31,318 bases of DNA. Origin: Actinomycetes bacterium. Its GTDB lineage: Bacteria > Actinomycetota > Acidimicrobiia > Acidimicrobiales > JAJYPT01. The notes below the pieces were generated by a model that saw only the letters and a program-made list of their open reading frames with translations, was not told where the DNA came from and did not search any database. Location: NCBI GenBank assembly GCA_021795135.1, contig JAJYPT010000004.1, forward strand, positions 1 through 31,318, given 5' to 3'. Shown piece after piece: positions 14,685 to 24,374 of this stretch (positions are counted from its first letter, which is position 1; each line of letters opens with the position of its first letter). Position numbers and translations under genes: made by a program.

Positions 14685-16445
14685 CTACAAAAGTGATTCA
14701 TCTATGATTATGCCACGTCCTTCACAACTAGGACACAGTTGTGAAAGAGACTCTACTAATCCTTCTGAGACTCTTTTTCGAGTCATTTCTACTAAACCAA
14801 GTTCAGATATATCAAAAACTTGAGTTCTAGTTTTATCCCTACTCAATGCATTCTTGAATACATTGATAACACCTTCTCTATTGGCCTTTTGTTCCATATC
14901 AATAAAATCGATAACTATAATACCGCCAATGTCTCTCAATCTTAGTTGTCGCGCTATTTCTTCGGCTGCTTCTAAATTATTCTCATATACAGTCTGTTCA
15001 AGATTAGAAGTTCCTACATTTTTCCCAGTATTTACATCAATAACTGTCAAAGCTTCTGTTCTTTCTATAATCAAAGAACCACCAGAAGGTAACCAAACTT
15101 TGGTGTCAAGTGCTTTATGAAGCTGCTCGTGTACATGATGACGTTCAAAAAGTGGTAAAACTTCTTTTACTTGATCGTAATATTGTATACGATCTGCTAG
15201 TTCTGGGCTTATCTCAGAGACATATTGCTTGATTTCGTTATAAAGTCTTAGATCGTCAATCAATACCCCTCTGTATTGACGATTAAATTCTTCTCGTATA
15301 ATCCTGACAGCTAAATTTGGTTCTTGAATCAACAAAGCAGGTTTTTTAAGTTCTCTAGCCTTAGCACTTACATCTTCCCAACGCTTGAGCAAAGAAAGAA
15401 CGTCTCTTTCTAATTCATCAGCTCTTGCTCCTTCGGCTGCAGTCCTAATTATCAATCCATGTCCTTCGGGCTTTACCGTATCCAAGATTGAACGAAGCCT
15501 TTTTCTTTCATCATCTGAAAGTCTTTTAGATATTCCATAAGTTTTACTATTTGGAATAAGAACAACAAAGCGTCCTGGTAAAGATACTTCTTGGGTGAGA
15601 CGAGCACCTTTAGCTCTAATGGGATTTTTAGTTACCTGACATATAATTAGCTGTCCAGGTTTTAGAAGCTCTTCTATTCGAGCATCACCAGTAAGGGTTC
15701 CACCTTCTACAATGTCTTCAGGATCATATCTAAGATCACCTCTATACAAAACAGCATTTTTAGAAGTACCTATATCAACAAAAGCTGCTTCCATGCCTGG
15801 AAGTACATTTTCTACCCTTCCTAGATATATATTTCCATCTATTTCTGCTGATTCGTCCAAAGGTCTAGATACATAATGTTCTATCAAAGAACGTCCTTCT
15901 AAAACAGCAATCTGGGTTGCTTTTTCTTTGACATTTACACACATCAAATAACGACCTACAGGGCGTCCTTTTCTTTGTATTGCCTTTGGTCTTTGGATTT
16001 CTGGAACGCCAGCATTTGATTGGTTGTCTCTAGGACTACGGCGGGGTCGTCGTTTTGGAATTGCAGCAATTACTTTTTCAACTACTTTTTCTTCAGTTGT
16101 TATTTTTTCTTCAGAACCAGTATTGACTTTAGACTCTACAGGCTTTTTATTTGGAGCAGCATTTTTTAAATCCTCAGACTCAGAAATAGCCTTAGGAGCA
16201 GAATAAGTTCTTCTCGAGCGCCCTCCTCTAGAGCCTCTACTACGCCGGCGCTTTTGAGAATTGGCACTTTCAGTAGAAGAATTGCTATCAGATTTTGAAC
16301 TTATTCCTTCATTTGGCTCTACAGAAGGAGACTTCTCCTTCTCTTGTATCCGTTTGTTGTAATATTTTTGGGAACTTTTAGGTTCCATTTTGTCAGGAGC
16401 TTTAGGAATTGATTCCTCATTCCCAGCTCTTGAGTTGTCTGACAT
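14685..16445 (-). CDS. rne: Ribonuclease E/G family endoribonuclease
   Basis: I place the start at ATG 16445 because GGAAGG lies 7 nt upstream; the in-frame ATG at 16481 lies inside a leader hairpin. The product has 586 residues. The first ~150 are low-complexity and charged, with an Arg-rich RRRSRGSRGGRSRR patch and acidic/basic stretches, probably disordered and RNA-binding. Next come the S1 domain (IYLGRVENVLPGMEAAFVDIG) and the catalytic domain with both metal-binding Asp motifs (TVIDVNTG and IVIDFIDM). The C-terminal LCPSCEGRG is the zinc-link motif. Unlike E. coli RNase E there is no long C-terminal scaffold. It processes and degrades RNA. First gene of the rplU-rpmA-obg transcript. Confidence 0.93.
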   Translation of the reverse strand: MSDNSRAGNEESIPKAPDKMEPKSSQKYYNKRIQEKEKSPSVEPNEGISSKSDSNSSTESANSQKRRRSRGSRGGRSRRTYSAPKAISESEDLKNAAPNKKPVESKVNTGSEEKITTEEKVVEKVIAAIPKRRPRRSPRDNQSNAGVPEIQRPKAIQRKGRPVGRYLMCVNVKEKATQIAVLEGRSLIEHYVSRPLDESAEIDGNIYLGRVENVLPGMEAAFVDIGTSKNAVLYRGDLRYDPEDIVEGGTLTGDARIEELLKPGQLIICQVTKNPIRAKGARLTQEVSLPGRFVVLIPNSKTYGISKRLSDDERKRLRSILDTVKPEGHGLIIRTAAEGARADELERDVLSLLKRWEDVSAKARELKKPALLIQEPNLAVRIIREEFNRQYRGVLIDDLRLYNEIKQYVSEISPELADRIQYYDQVKEVLPLFERHHVHEQLHKALDTKVWLPSGGSLIIERTEALTVIDVNTGKNVGTSNLEQTVYENNLEAAEEIARQLRLRDIGGIIVIDFIDMEQKANREGVINVFKNALSRDKTRTQVFDISELGLVEMTRKRVSEGLVESLSQLCPSCEGRGIIIDESLL

Positions 16446-16465
16446 GACAATTCCTTCCAATAATT

Positions 16466-16524
16466 CATGCCCTGGGGGCATGTGCGCGCCTGGCGTACCT
16501 TGAAAAAACCCTGTACCGTCGCGC
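16466..16524 (-). promoter_or_regulatory. Structured GC-rich leader of rne
   Basis: This short GC-rich island stands out in AT-rich surroundings. Immediately upstream of the rne ribosome-binding site, CATGCCC (16482-16476) pairs with GGGCATG (16472-16466) around a CCA loop. Further upstream GCGCG (16524-16520) can pair with CGCGC (16488-16484), and inside that GTAC (16516-16513) with GTAC (16498-16495). Together they form a plausible folded 5' leader. RNase E genes in other bacteria are autoregulated through leader structures; that role here is inference. The rest of the 331-bp gap between rne and mrdA holds only the hairpin at 16619-16657 and AT-rich sequence. Confidence 0.4.
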
Positions 16525-16618
16525 TAAATCCAACGCCTTTTTTTAAAGAGCAAAAAAAACTAACAACAAAAGGCGTAAAAAACCATGACAAAGCTTGGAT
16601 CGTCAAATGTAAATATTG

Positions 16619-16657
16619 AATAAAAATATTATCTCCGTTGAAGATAATATTTTTATT
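16619..16657. terminator. Strong AT-rich hairpin between mrdA and rne, probable terminator
   Basis: AATAAAAATATTATCT (16619-16634) and its exact complement (16642-16657) form a 16-bp perfect stem with a 7-nt loop. The 3' arm ends in a U-rich stretch on either strand. It lies 120 bp after mrdA on the minus strand and would separate the cell-shape transcript from the rne transcript. The stem has few GC pairs, so a role as processing site or partial read-through barrier is also possible. Confidence 0.5.
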
Positions 16658-16776
16658 TATACTTTTTCCAAATGACAAGTCCACGTTATCTAGTTTATCC
16701 CTTAATTGTTTATTTCTACTTTTTATTGAGTAGTTAATAAAAAAACCAGAAGTAATTCCTGCAGTTTTCAAAATAA

Positions 16777-18747
16777 TTAGGGCTTAACAGAGGGTAACTT
16801 AGATTGTTGAAGAGGATGAGCCATTAACCATTGAAATATATCTCTTGCTAAGGGAGCAGCCCCAGCAGCACCAAAACCACCTTGGGGAACAACAACCGAA
16901 ACCACATATTGAGGATGTGTAGTTGGACCAAAAGCTACAAAAACAGCAGTATTTTGTTGTCCATTAGCTTGAGATGTTCCCGTTTTGGCAGCAAGAGGAA
17001 ATTTAGAATACGGAAAACCCCTAAAGGTAGGATAAGCAGTTCCCAATGGATTAGTAATTACTCCTTCAAATCCTGCCATTAAAGTATTTCTTGTAGTTGG
17101 TGAAATATGTATAACCCTACGCACAACAGGAGAGATTTTCTTAACTACTTTTCCAGTCGGACTCAAAATAGCCGAAGCTACCCTAGGTCGATACAATGTG
17201 CCTCCGTTGGCAAAAGCTGAATAGGCATCAGCCAATTGCAATGGAGTAACAACTGTAGCACCTTGTCCTATTGCCATAATAACATTTTGCCCTATATACC
17301 AGCCTCCATATGGATAAGCTTTGGGGTATTTAGCATGTAAAGCTGCTGTGGTTTTTGGATTAGAAATTGTTCCTTTCAACTCTGAGGGAAGTTGAATTCC
17401 TGTTATCCTTCCCAGTCCCCATTTATGGGCCCAATTTTGTATGGGAGTAAGCCCATACTTATTGCGCTGCATCCAAAAATCTCCTCCTACATTGTAGAAA
17501 AAAACATCATCAGAAGCAGCTAAGCCTGTAACTATGTTGATAGGACCCAAAGCTTCATGTCCTGAATTATGGAATCTACACCCGGGGCCGCTGCAGTTGG
17601 GAACTGTATAATAACCAGTATCATTGATAATTGTATTTGGGGTAAAAAGCCCTGTCTGAAGAGCCGCTGAAGCTGTGGCTAATTTGAAAGTAGATCCAGG
17701 AGCGTATAATCCTTGGATTGTCCTATTTATCAAAGGATAGTTATTAGCTGGATTCTGTAGTTGTTTATACAAAGAATAGCTAATTCCATTACTTAACAAA
17801 CTTGGATTATAAGTAGGATAAGAAGCCATGGCTAAAACAGAACCGGTATTGGGGTTCATTACCACCACTGAAGCACTAGTTGCTTTATAGTTTGAATGAG
17901 TAGCTGGATCATAGGTTCTTCTATCTTGAGCCAAAATCGAAGGTATAGTTGCATCAATATAATTTTGTAGTTGTGAATCTAGGGTAAGTTGAACACTATT
18001 TCCTTGAGATGGCGCAGTAGAAGAAATAGTTTTCATAATTTGTCCCTGAGCATTGACTTGTAGCTTTTTCGAACCTGGTTTTCCCCTAAGTGTATTTTGG
18101 AAAGACTTTTCAACTCCATCTTTACCAATTACATCTGAGCCTGTATAACCTTGAGATTTATATTTAGCTAGCTCTCTAGCGCTAATGGGTCCCACATATC
18201 CTAATAAATGCGCACCAGCAGTGCCATTTGGATAACTCACAACCGGAAGTTGTTCTATTATTACGCCACGAAATTGAGAACTATGTTCTTTGATATAAAT
18301 AGCAGTTGATTTAGGAATGTTTTTTGCAACAGCAATAGCACTATAAGGACCAGAAATTGATACTTTCAAAGTCTGTTGAATACTACTAGGAGTAGTTTTC
18401 AACAATTTTGCCAATCTTGTAACGACACCAGGGTATTGAGCAGCATCAATTCTGGTTAGAGCCACAGCCAAAGAAAACTTATTGCCAACCAAGACAGTAC
18501 CTGACCTACTATAGATATTACCTCGAGGGGCTGGTAGAAGAACTTTCCTAGTCTCTATTGCAGCCGCTGCTGCAGAATAAGTTGAAGCTTTCAAAACCTG
18601 CAAATACCATAACCTTGCATAAATAGATCCGAATAATGCAAGAAACACAGATCCTACTATCCAAAGTCGAGAACGAGTACTAAAACGTTTTTTAGGTTTA
18701 GTTTTTTTAGAAAAATTTATAGATTTAGATTTGAGATTTTTTTTCAT
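16777..18747 (-). CDS. mrdA: Penicillin-binding protein 2 (elongasome transpeptidase)
   Basis: The start is ATG 18747, overlapping the mreD stop (ATGA); an upstream TTG at 18756 is less likely. The product has 656 residues: a very basic cytoplasmic start, one TM helix at about 28-46, a class B PBP dimerisation domain (APRGNIYSRSG near 73) and a transpeptidase domain. Catalytic motifs are STFK (Ser352, Lys355), SDD (412-414) and KTGT (587-590). It crosslinks peptidoglycan during lateral growth with MreB, MreC and MreD. rodA, the usual partner gene, does not follow; the next gene is rne. Two cysteines in NCSGPGC (about 385-390) in the outer domain could form a disulfide. Confidence 0.93.
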   Translation of the reverse strand: MKKNLKSKSINFSKKTKPKKRFSTRSRLWIVGSVFLALFGSIYARLWYLQVLKASTYSAAAAAIETRKVLLPAPRGNIYSRSGTVLVGNKFSLAVALTRIDAAQYPGVVTRLAKLLKTTPSSIQQTLKVSISGPYSAIAVAKNIPKSTAIYIKEHSSQFRGVIIEQLPVVSYPNGTAGAHLLGYVGPISARELAKYKSQGYTGSDVIGKDGVEKSFQNTLRGKPGSKKLQVNAQGQIMKTISSTAPSQGNSVQLTLDSQLQNYIDATIPSILAQDRRTYDPATHSNYKATSASVVVMNPNTGSVLAMASYPTYNPSLLSNGISYSLYKQLQNPANNYPLINRTIQGLYAPGSTFKLATASAALQTGLFTPNTIINDTGYYTVPNCSGPGCRFHNSGHEALGPINIVTGLAASDDVFFYNVGGDFWMQRNKYGLTPIQNWAHKWGLGRITGIQLPSELKGTISNPKTTAALHAKYPKAYPYGGWYIGQNVIMAIGQGATVVTPLQLADAYSAFANGGTLYRPRVASAILSPTGKVVKKISPVVRRVIHISPTTRNTLMAGFEGVITNPLGTAYPTFRGFPYSKFPLAAKTGTSQANGQQNTAVFVAFGPTTHPQYVVSVVVPQGGFGAAGAAPLARDIFQWLMAHPLQQSKLPSVKP

Positions 18748-19271
18748 AAGGTCCAAGTATTGTCAAATGCATCAATATTTATAAAATGTCGCAAAAAAGA
18801 AGCTAGAGGTATTGCCAAAATAGCATTAAAAATTGTAATCACTATAGTAATAATATAAGAATGAAGAGAAAAGAGGTAGTTCGGCCCAACCATAGAGATA
18901 AAAAGAATATAAAGAATAGTTCCCAACATAGTTCCAAATGCACCTGAGAGGACATAAAGAGTCTTAGTGCCAATCGTAGTTGAAGATTCTTTAATCCTTC
19001 CAGTAAAAAACCCTACTAACGTATAGGTCAGTATTGAGACACCAAAGATATTTACAGTAAAAATATCTTTTGCCAAACCTGCAAAAAACCCTACTATAGA
19101 ACCTTTTTTTGATCCCAACAATGACCCCACTAAAGCAGTAAAAAGAATCATTATATTAGGATGAACCCCAAATATGGAGATTTGAGCCATAACTGTTATT
19201 TGAATAATTATAAAGATAAATAAAAACAGTACTAACCAAAATTTCGACTTTGACTTCAACTTCACTTCCAC
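18744..19271 (-). CDS. mreD: Rod shape-determining protein MreD
   Basis: A 175-residue membrane protein with about five TM segments, consistent with MreD. FLFIFIIIQITVMAQISIFGVHPNIMILF, a helix followed by PN and the next helix, is the family's N-terminal pattern, and GSKKGSIVGFFAGLAKDIF matches the conserved G-x-GFxxGLxxD block. Its start overlaps mreC by 10 bp and its stop overlaps mrdA by 4 bp, so mreCD-mrdA are translationally coupled. Confidence 0.88.
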   Translation of the reverse strand: MEVKLKSKSKFWLVLFLFIFIIIQITVMAQISIFGVHPNIMILFTALVGSLLGSKKGSIVGFFAGLAKDIFTVNIFGVSILTYTLVGFFTGRIKESSTTIGTKTLYVLSGAFGTMLGTILYILFISMVGPNYLFSLHSYIITIVITIFNAILAIPLASFLRHFINIDAFDNTWTL

Positions 19272-20095
19272 TTTAAAATACTTACAAATTCTAACGTATT
19301 AGTATTTACTAGTGGTTTCACTTTGATTTGTTGAGATAAAGAAGATGGTGTTACTCTAGCTGAGACCACCTTGCCAACTGGAATACCTGGGGGGAAAACG
19401 CTATTTTGTAAACCACTTGTAACGACAAGTTCCCCTGGAAATATTTTGGTATTTATCCCTACGTATTCCACCGATAACAAGTTGTTATAACCTTGTCCTT
19501 TTGCTAGACCTACAATACTATTTTTAACAAATCTCACCCCGACATAAAATTTAGGGTCTTGTATCAAAATAGCAACTGATCTAGAAGCTGAAACCTGTAT
19601 AAGTCTTCCTATTAGCCCACCAGAACTAACAACTGGCATACCGACTTTCAACCCTGAAGAGCTACCTTTGTTGATTTCAATCGTTTGAGAAAAATTAGTA
19701 GTAGATCTAGAGACTACTTCCCCCACAACTTTGGGAATATTTGCAGCAAAAGGCAATTTGAGCTGGGAAAGTAAAATAGAAAGTTCTTTTTTTGTATTTT
19801 GAGAGGCAGTAACTTCATTTTGGAGGCGATGTAATTTGCTGCGAAGGCGAATATTTTGGGATTTTATAGACTTGTAATCCAAAATAGCACCGAAGAAATC
19901 ACCTACGTCTTTTGTCGTTGTATTAGCAAAAGACTGGAAAGGAATTATACTTTGTTGAGCTTGGGTTCTCAAAAATGCCACCATTGGTTTTGTTGTGGAA
20001 CTCAAACCTAACCCAATAGCAATCATAGCTAGCAGAAGCAGTAAAATAGTTACTGGGAATCTAAAATCAAAGCGTTTACGATGATAAATCCTCAT
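19262..20095 (-). CDS. mreC: Cell shape-determining protein MreC
   Basis: I choose ATG 20095 over TTG 20101; neither has a strong ribosome-binding site, and the gene follows mreB by 8 bp. The product has about 277 residues: a short basic tail, one TM helix (about 12-32), a coiled-coil (IRLRSKLHRLQNEVTASQNTKK region) and an extracytoplasmic beta domain with GEVVSRSTTNFSQTIEINKGSSSGLKVGMPVV and VTSGLQNSVFPPGIPVGKV, which are family marks. It links MreB to PBP2 in the elongasome. The stop is TGA. Confidence 0.92.
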   Translation of the reverse strand: MRIYHRKRFDFRFPVTILLLLLAMIAIGLGLSSTTKPMVAFLRTQAQQSIIPFQSFANTTTKDVGDFFGAILDYKSIKSQNIRLRSKLHRLQNEVTASQNTKKELSILLSQLKLPFAANIPKVVGEVVSRSTTNFSQTIEINKGSSSGLKVGMPVVSSGGLIGRLIQVSASRSVAILIQDPKFYVGVRFVKNSIVGLAKGQGYNNLLSVEYVGINTKIFPGELVVTSGLQNSVFPPGIPVGKVVSARVTPSSLSQQIKVKPLVNTNTLEFVSILKWK

Positions 20096-20103
20096 AAACA
20101 AAA

Positions 20104-21165
20104 CTAACTATTACTAGAAGAAACAAAGACTCGTTTTAGGGTATCAAACTCTTCCAAACATTGACCACTGCCCAAAACAACAGAATGAAGAGGATCTTGT
20201 GCAAGTATAACCTCTATTCCTGTTTCTTTGGAAATCTTTTGATCTATCCCATGTAGCAAAGCCCCCCCGCCTGTAAGGTAAATACCATTTTCCATAATAT
20301 CTGAAGCTAATTCAGGAGGCGTATCATCTAAAGTGGTTCTAATAGCGTTTACTATAGTTTCCACTGGTTCTTCAATGGCTTGCCTTATTTCTTGAGTAGT
20401 TACAACAATGGTTTTAGGAAGACCAGAAATTAAATCCCTACCTCTTATTTCAGCCCTTACTTCTTCTTCCAAAGGACTAGCACTTCCTAGACTTATTTTT
20501 ATCTCTTCTGCGGTTCTTTCTCCAAGTGCTAGAGAATGTTCTTTTTTGATGAATTGAATTATAGCTTCATCCAATTCATCCCCTGCGACTCGAATGGATT
20601 GATTTACTACAATACCATCCATAGATATAACCGCTACTTCGGTAGTTCCCCCCCCTATATCTACAATCATATTTCCTCTTGTGCTATGAACTATAATTCC
20701 AGAGCCTATAGCTGCAGCTATGGGTTCTGGAATTATATAAGCAGGTCTGCGAACCCCAGAAAATTCAGCAGCTTCTTGAACTGCTCGCTGCTCTATTCCT
20801 GTAATACCAGAAGGTACACATATAACCGTACGTGGCTTGATAATACTTCTTTGATTAACCTTACGGATAAAATGACTCAACATTTTTTCACAAGTATCAA
20901 AATCTGCTATTACACCATCTTTTAATGGTCTAATAGCTTGAATATGGTTTGGAGTTCGTCCTATCATCCTTTTTGCTTCACTTCCAACAGCAAGAGGCCT
21001 TCCATCATTTAAATTGATTGCCACTACTGATGGTTCATTGAGTACAATTCCGCTTCCACGAACATATATCAAAGTATTAGCTGTTCCTAAATCAATAGCC
21101 ATATCATGGGCAAAAAAAGAGGAGAATTTATTCCAAAACACTAACAGAGGCCTCCCGAGGTACAT
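20104..21165 (-). CDS. mreB: Rod shape-determining actin homologue MreB
   Basis: A 353-residue actin-fold ATPase. Phosphate-binding loops are MAIDLGTANTLIYV (22-35) and MIVDIGGGTTEVAVIS. The adenosine motif is IYLTGGGALLHGID, with IRPLKDGVIADFD and VPSGITGIEQRAVQEAA as family blocks. An N-terminal extension of about 20 residues (MYLGRPLLVFWNKFSSFFAHD) is amphipathic and hydrophobic, likely for membrane binding. It forms filaments that guide lateral wall growth. It leads the mreBCD-mrdA unit and lies 81 bp after ndk. Confidence 0.95.
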   Translation of the reverse strand: MYLGRPLLVFWNKFSSFFAHDMAIDLGTANTLIYVRGSGIVLNEPSVVAINLNDGRPLAVGSEAKRMIGRTPNHIQAIRPLKDGVIADFDTCEKMLSHFIRKVNQRSIIKPRTVICVPSGITGIEQRAVQEAAEFSGVRRPAYIIPEPIAAAIGSGIIVHSTRGNMIVDIGGGTTEVAVISMDGIVVNQSIRVAGDELDEAIIQFIKKEHSLALGERTAEEIKISLGSASPLEEEVRAEIRGRDLISGLPKTIVVTTQEIRQAIEEPVETIVNAIRTTLDDTPPELASDIMENGIYLTGGGALLHGIDQKISKETGIEVILAQDPLHSVVLGSGQCLEEFDTLKRVFVSSSNS

Positions 21166-21246
21166 TCAATATTGCAAAAAGAAAAATTTTTGATCCTTAG
21201 TTAGCTGTTAATCAACAGTTGAGGCAAGATAAACAATTTCATTAAA

Positions 21247-21663
21247 TCATTTAAAATTAGGAAAAAAAATCTCAATTTCTCGCTCTGCTGCTTCAGCTGA
21301 GTCAGAACCATGGATTAAATTTTCCTCTATACCTAAAGCTAAATCGCCTCTTATGGTTCCTGGAGCAGCTTCAACAGGGTTAGTAGAACCCATAGTAGAT
21401 CTGATAATTTTCCATGTGTCTAAAGGACCTTCTACTATCATAATCATAGAAGCAGATCGGGTGATAAAGTCTACCAATTCACCAAAAAAAGGCCTGTCTT
21501 TGTGTTCTGCGTAGTGCTTTTGAGCTAGAGATTGATCAATCTTTTTGAATTCAGCAGCAGCTAAACGAAGTCCTCTGCGTTCAATACGACTAATAATTTC
21601 ACCCACTAAACCTCGCTCAACAGCATCAGGTTTACATATTACTAAAGTTCTTCCATTGGACAT
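21247..21663 (-). CDS. ndk: Nucleoside diphosphate kinase
   Basis: A 138-residue enzyme that moves phosphate from NTPs to NDPs. LVICKPDAVERGLVGEI, the KDRPFF segment and NLIHGSDS (phospho-His118) are the family marks. Length is normal. It is placed between folC and mreB; folC-ndk is a common actinobacterial pair. Gap to mreB 81 bp, gap to folC 93 bp, neither with a clear terminator. Confidence 0.97.
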   Translation of the reverse strand: MSNGRTLVICKPDAVERGLVGEIISRIERRGLRLAAAEFKKIDQSLAQKHYAEHKDRPFFGELVDFITRSASMIMIVEGPLDTWKIIRSTMGSTNPVEAAPGTIRGDLALGIEENLIHGSDSAEAAEREIEIFFPNFK

Positions 21664-21756
21664 AATAGGTTGAGGCTATCATATTTAGAATTGAATTTTT
21701 GCTCTTGTCCTAAGAATAAGAAATTCCTTGTATTGTTTTTACCAATTTTTGTCTAA

Positions 21757-23055
21757 TCATTGATTTTGCTTAGACAAAATTGAACGTGCTGTGCCTATGA
21801 GATAAAAAGATCCTGTAATTAAAATTAAATCTTCTTCTGATGCCATAGACATAGCTAATTCAATAGCATTGTCAACTGAACTAGCCAATAAGGTTTCTTT
21901 AGCTACTTTTTGGAATTGTTGCACCAATAATTCCCCTGGCAAAGCCCTAGGACTAGATGGCTCACAAACAATAATCCTTTGTGAAAAATCTCCCCCTAAA
22001 GGCTCAACGATTTGGGAAACATCACGTCCTTTTAACAATCCGACTATTACAATACGTTTACCTGATATAAAGAATTCTTCTTCTACTGTTTGGACTAAGG
22101 CTTTTATTCCAGCAGGATTGTGAGCTGCATCTAAAATAACAAGAGGATGTCGTTGGATAATTTCGACTCTACCTTTAAAGCTCAACTGGGAAAAAGCGTC
22201 TTCGACAACTTGTTGAGACAATTCTGAATCAAAAAATGTTTCCACAGCAGCAACAGCTGTAGCTGCATTTTCTCCTTGATAGACTCCATGTAAAGAAAGT
22301 AATACTTTTGGATAATTTGCTCTAGGAGTCCAAAGGTCTAAATACCTACCTCCATAGGCTCCATAGTTAGCTGAAAATCCAAAGTCTTCGTTTGCAATTA
22401 GGAGATCACTACTACTGGCTTTTCCTCTAGCCATAGATACCAACAAAGGATCATTAGAACCCAAAACAACCGAACTTATGTCCTTTATTATGCCAACTTT
22501 TTCTCTAGCAACATCTTCAATAGTAGGTCCAAGAATTTCTAGGTGATCTTCTGAAACATTAGTTATAACCGCAACTTGACCATCTGCAATATTAGTAGTA
22601 TCCCAAGTTCCACCCATACCAACTTCTATTACCCCAACTTCTACTGCGGCATCAGCAAAAAATAAAAAAGCAGCAGCTGTCAAAATCTCAAAAAAAGTTA
22701 ACTTTTCTTGCATAAGCTCTTCTGTCAAAGAAACCGAATACAAGACTCTTGCCATATCTGATTCAGATATGGGTTCAAGATTATAAGAAATTCTTTCTCT
22801 AATATCTTCAACATGGGGACTAGAATAAGTTCCTACGCTTAGCCCCTTAGACGCAACCAACGCGCTAATCATACGACAGGTAGAGCCTTTGCCATTTGTC
22901 CCTGTTACGTGAATAATAGGATAGGTGGCCTGAGGGTCTCCCAATAGATGAGCAAGGCGTTGCATTCGTCTCAAGCTAGGCGCTACTCGCTCGGGTTTTA
23001 CCTCATAATTGATATGAGAATCTAAATAATCTAAAGCTTGTTTGTAGCTAAACAA
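21757..23055 (-). CDS. folC: Folylpolyglutamate/dihydrofolate synthase FolC
   Basis: A 432-residue Mur-ligase-family enzyme adding glutamate to folates. Mur/FolC blocks are IHVTGTNGKGST (P-loop 52-59), TYSSPHVEDIRERI, GVIEVGMGGTWDTTN, ITNVSEDHLEILG and LDAAHNPAGI. The start is TTG at 23055, 26 bp after clpX. In many actinobacteria valS lies between clpX and folC; it is absent here. Mono- or bifunctional status cannot be judged by eye. Confidence 0.94.
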   Translation of the reverse strand: MFSYKQALDYLDSHINYEVKPERVAPSLRRMQRLAHLLGDPQATYPIIHVTGTNGKGSTCRMISALVASKGLSVGTYSSPHVEDIRERISYNLEPISESDMARVLYSVSLTEELMQEKLTFFEILTAAAFLFFADAAVEVGVIEVGMGGTWDTTNIADGQVAVITNVSEDHLEILGPTIEDVAREKVGIIKDISSVVLGSNDPLLVSMARGKASSSDLLIANEDFGFSANYGAYGGRYLDLWTPRANYPKVLLSLHGVYQGENAATAVAAVETFFDSELSQQVVEDAFSQLSFKGRVEIIQRHPLVILDAAHNPAGIKALVQTVEEEFFISGKRIVIVGLLKGRDVSQIVEPLGGDFSQRIIVCEPSSPRALPGELLVQQFQKVAKETLLASSVDNAIELAMSMASEEDLILITGSFYLIGTARSILSKQNQ

Positions 23056-23081
23056 TATCGCCCAACTTATAATTTAGAACT

Positions 23082-24359
23082 TTAGGATGCTTCCTTGTGA
23101 GTACGCTCTGAGGAAGCATCTTCGCTCTTGGGAATCAAGGTAGGGTTGACCTTATCTAGAACAACAGAACGGTCTATTACACATTTGCCTATATCAGTTC
23201 GACTTGGAAGATCATACATAACCTCTAAAAGGACCTCTTCTAAAATTGCACGCAACCCTCTGGCGCCAGTACCTCTCATCATTGCTTGTTCTGCAACAGC
23301 TTCCAAAGCATCTTGAGTAAATTCTAGTTCTACATTATCAAGATCAAATACTCGCTTATATTGCTTTATTAAAGCATTTTTTGGTTCAACCAATATTTGG
23401 ATCAGTGCTTCTTGCCCTAGGTTATTTACAGCACCTATAACTGGGAGTCTTCCAACGAATTCTGGTATTAGACCAAATTTTAACAAATCCTCAGGAAGTA
23501 CTTGCCTAAGAATTTCTCCTTCTTCTCGTTTTCCATCGCTGCTTTTTACATCAGCTCGAAAACCTATGCCTTTACGCCCGATTCGAGAATCTATTATTTG
23601 ATCCAAACCAGCAAAAGCTCCTCCGCATATAAATAATATATTCGTAGTATCTATTTGAATAAATTCTTGATGAGGATGCTTTCTTCCACCTTGAGGGGGA
23701 ACAGAAGCAGTTGTGCCTTCTAAAATTTTAAGCAAAGCTTGCTGAACCCCTTCACCAGAGACATCTCTAGTTATAGAAGGATTCTCACTTTTACGCGCTA
23801 TTTTATCTATTTCATCAATATAGATAATTCCAGTTTCAGCTTTTTTGACATCATAATCAGAAGCTTGAATAAGCTTGAGTAAGATATTTTCTACATCTTC
23901 TCCTACATAGCCTGCTTCAGTCAAAGCTGTAGCATCAGCAATGGCAAAAGGAACATTTAGCATTCGAGCTAAGGTTTGAGCTAAAAGAGTTTTGCCACAA
24001 CCAGTAGGGCCTAAAAGTAAAATATTGGACTTTGCCAATTCTATTTCAGAATCTCGATATGCATCAGCTTGAACTCTTTTGTAGTGATTATAAACAGCCA
24101 CAGAAAGAATCTTTTTAGCATTTTCTTGACCTACTACATAATCATTTAAGAACTCAAAAATTTCACGTGGTTTTGGGAGTTCTTCAAATTGGACAGTAGT
24201 AGTTTCGGAGAGTTCTTCTTCAATAATGTCATTACATAGATCTATACATTCATCACAGATATAGACCCCTGGACCTGCAATTAGCTTTTTAACTTGCTTT
24301 TGAGATTTTCCACAAAAGCTACACTTTACTAGATCTCCACCGTCTCCGAATTTTGCCAT
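23082..24359 (-). CDS. clpX: ClpX AAA+ unfoldase of the ClpXP protease
   Basis: A 425-residue protein. The N-terminal zinc-binding domain has Cys13, Cys16, Cys35 and Cys38 (CSFC...CDEC). The AAA+ core contains Walker A GPTGCGKT, GYVGEDVENIL, Walker B IIYIDEIDK and the ClpP-binding IGF-type loop (RKGIGF). The RGTGARGLRAILEEVLL block closes the domain. It unfolds tagged proteins and feeds them to ClpP, whose gene is immediately upstream. Confidence 0.97.
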   Translation of the reverse strand: MAKFGDGGDLVKCSFCGKSQKQVKKLIAGPGVYICDECIDLCNDIIEEELSETTTVQFEELPKPREIFEFLNDYVVGQENAKKILSVAVYNHYKRVQADAYRDSEIELAKSNILLLGPTGCGKTLLAQTLARMLNVPFAIADATALTEAGYVGEDVENILLKLIQASDYDVKKAETGIIYIDEIDKIARKSENPSITRDVSGEGVQQALLKILEGTTASVPPQGGRKHPHQEFIQIDTTNILFICGGAFAGLDQIIDSRIGRKGIGFRADVKSSDGKREEGEILRQVLPEDLLKFGLIPEFVGRLPVIGAVNNLGQEALIQILVEPKNALIKQYKRVFDLDNVELEFTQDALEAVAEQAMMRGTGARGLRAILEEVLLEVMYDLPSRTDIGKCVIDRSVVLDKVNPTLIPKSEDASSERTHKEAS

Positions 24360-24374
24360 TTTGATCCTAACCTC

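Noticed and set aside
16319..16771. A 150-codon minus-strand frame upstream of and overlapping rne.
   Set aside because: It overlaps the N-terminal part of rne out of frame, runs through the leader hairpins, and shows no family features; it is probably chance.
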